Source of the DNA: Casuarina equisetifolia
Taxonomy: Eukaryota; Streptophyta; Magnoliopsida; Fagales; Casuarinaceae
Assembly: GCA_028551475.1 (NCBI GenBank)
Contig: CM052358.1
Location: 6,326,501 to 6,390,500, forward strand
Length of the DNA stretch: 64,000 nt
Reading direction: 5' to 3'
The translations under genes and the position numbers were made by a program. Below the pieces are notes generated by a model. It had not been told where the DNA came from and made no database searches. It worked only from the letters and a program-made list of their open reading frames with translations. Shown piece by piece: positions 60,875-64,000 of the stretch; positions within the stretch are counted from its first letter, which is position 1; each line of letters starts with the position of its first letter.

Positions 60875-61560
60875 TTAGTTCCAAAATGATCTAGGTTAAG
60901 TGAAAGAGTATTAAGATTTGTCTAAGTGTATAGTGATGCAACGCTTTGTGTTGATTTTTGTCTAAATGACATTGATTCAAATTTTACTATTTAATCATGT
61001 AAGTAGAAGATTTAGGTTAAGAGAAAGAAATAAGATTTGTCTAAATTGATTTAAAATTTCACTAATTATTCATCTATGTCCGAGTGTTATTTGATTTATG
61101 TGTTTAATTTGTGTGAAAGAAGTATTAAGATTTATTTGAATGTCTAGTGATGTGACAACTTGTGTTGATTTTTTACCGTTGTTAAGATTAACTGATTTGC
61201 TATTTCATAATGGTTTCATTTTTTAATTGTAGTTAAAGTATTAATTGCTGGATTTAAGTGGAATAGTTAACCTAGTTCTCTAATTTGGTTGTTTCTATAT
61301 TCATGATATTGGTCTATTCTATTAATTGAAAAAAAAAAAACAAATAATAAACTGTGTAGGAGCAAACCACATCTTTCCTTCTATTGCCATTGCTATTTTG
61401 CCCAAGAGCATTGAGAAAGAGAGACTTTCTTCTACTAACCAGGAGGAGCCTGAGAGTTGCCAAGGTAGCCTCCAACTCCAGCTCGCCATTCCTCACCTAG
61501 CCAATTAAGCAACAAAAAAGTTCAAAATTATATTAAATATGTATTAAAAGAGATACAGTA
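60875..61560. other. AT-rich flank of tRNA-Asp copy 3
   Basis: Two loosely repeated stretches (GGTTAAG...AAGATTTGTCTAA) occur near 60893-60925 and 61015-61045. No gene seen. Confidence 0.35.
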
Positions 61561-61566
61561 CGCAAT

Positions 61567-61638
61567 GTCGTTGTAGTATAGTGGTGAGTATTCCCGCCTG
61601 TCACGCGGGTGACCCGGGTTCGATCCCCGGCAACGGCG
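61567..61638 (+). tRNA. tRNA-Asp (GTC), copy 3
   Basis: 72 bases; stems intact, anticodon GTC. It lies 3.54 kb after copy 2. T-runs follow within 25 bases. Confidence 0.97.
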
Positions 61639-62099
61639 CTTATTTTTATTTTGGTATTCGTCAAATAGAGAAACATGATGCGAGAAGAGGACTCATGTTC
61701 AAACTAACCTATCAGTCAAATGGAGAAAAATGGTGCGAGAAGGAGAGCAGTCAAGATGGACAATTCTTTTTGGTAGCAGTGAATGTTCAAAAAAGGGGGC
61801 AAACCAGTGCGGTGAAGTCCGAACTGTGTCTTTGGTACAAGACTTGGATGCTACCGGCCAATGCAAGGCCATAGCAGTAACCCAAAAGAAATGGAAGGGA
61901 AAAGGGATCATCGCAGAGCAAACAAAATCAGCTCTCAACACCATGGGAGGAGATGATTCAAAAGATGACTGCAGGTTAACTACCAGATCATCTAGTAAAT
62001 AGTAAATTAAGTTGCATGAGCAGTATATTCAGAGCAATTTTTCACCATTATTCCGACTAGAGCACGCCCAGATCAAACAAACATATTGAAAATAAAGAA

Positions 62100-62105
62100 T
62101 TTATT
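62100..62105 (-). terminator. possible poly(A) signal of the GGPPS gene
   Basis: Minus-strand AATAAA about 185 bases past the stop codon. Confidence 0.4.
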
Positions 62106-62178
62106 CATCCCTATAGAAGAATATTCGCAGACGTGGTACAAGCTTACATCGAGTCTCTCAGGCTTGTATTCAGCACAA

Positions 62179-62229
62179 GAAGCAGAAGCAGAAGCAGAAG
62201 CAGAAGCTTTAGCTTTAGCTTTAGCTTTT
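62179..62229. repeat. compound hexanucleotide repeat in the GGPPS 3'UTR
   Basis: A GAAGCA array (62179-62207) runs directly into a TTTAGC array (62208-62229). The two halves are partly complementary (AAGC with GCTT), so the transcript can fold into an imperfect hairpin. Confidence 0.9.
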
Positions 62230-62287
62230 GCCTAATTTTTCCATTTACCAATCTCGCCTACGCGAATAAATCTAATATATCATCACT

Positions 62288-64000
<1,713 letters not shown>

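Overview
This is nuclear DNA of a flowering plant, most likely a eudicot. Gene density is low and intergenic DNA is AT-rich. Introns are GT-AG. Every recognisable protein belongs to a plant family: a CML41-like calmodulin-like protein, a GATL galacturonosyltransferase, plant UPF0496, a plastid-type GGPP synthase and a plant mitochondrial calcium uniporter. Old plant LTR retrotransposons (Copia, chromovirus, TRIM) fill much of the rest. I could not fix the species.

Layout. At 0-12 kb there is one gene (CML41-like, minus strand), then an old direct duplication (6.4-9.0 kb) and a solo LTR (9.22-9.90 kb) with an exact 5-bp target duplication. At 12.5-15.6 kb lies a twelve-exon PQ-loop vacuolar transporter gene, whose full 378-residue reading frame can be assembled. 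At 15.6-24.4 kb I see mainly a decayed Copia element and microsatellites. At 24.46-25.51 kb is an intronless GATL gene. At 29.3-35.1 kb there is a young TRIM and an old chromovirus that carries a second TRIM inside it. At 36.1-37.5 kb is an RMA-type RING ligase gene with a 5'UTR intron. At 41.6-42.5 kb is an intronless ELO-like gene that lacks most of the histidine box. At 45.8-47.85 kb is a two-exon MCU gene. At 52.5-61.7 kb lies a decaying tandem array of UPF0496 genes and tRNA-Asp genes. At 62.3-63.4 kb is a plastid GGPP synthase gene.

Togetherness. The genes do not form a pathway, but their order matters. As I recall the Arabidopsis map, GGPPS, MCU, ELO-like and PQ-loop genes sit together at At4g36810-At4g36850, RING-MCU-GGPPS at At2g23780-At2g23800, and GGPPS-UPF0496-GGPPS at At2g18620-At2g18640. 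This window holds all of these in one run, as if it keeps the arrangement from before whole-genome duplication and gene loss in Brassicaceae. The most unusual local structure is the co-duplication of UPF0496 genes with tRNA-Asp genes: three near-identical tRNAs, two intact protein genes and at least two relic pieces.
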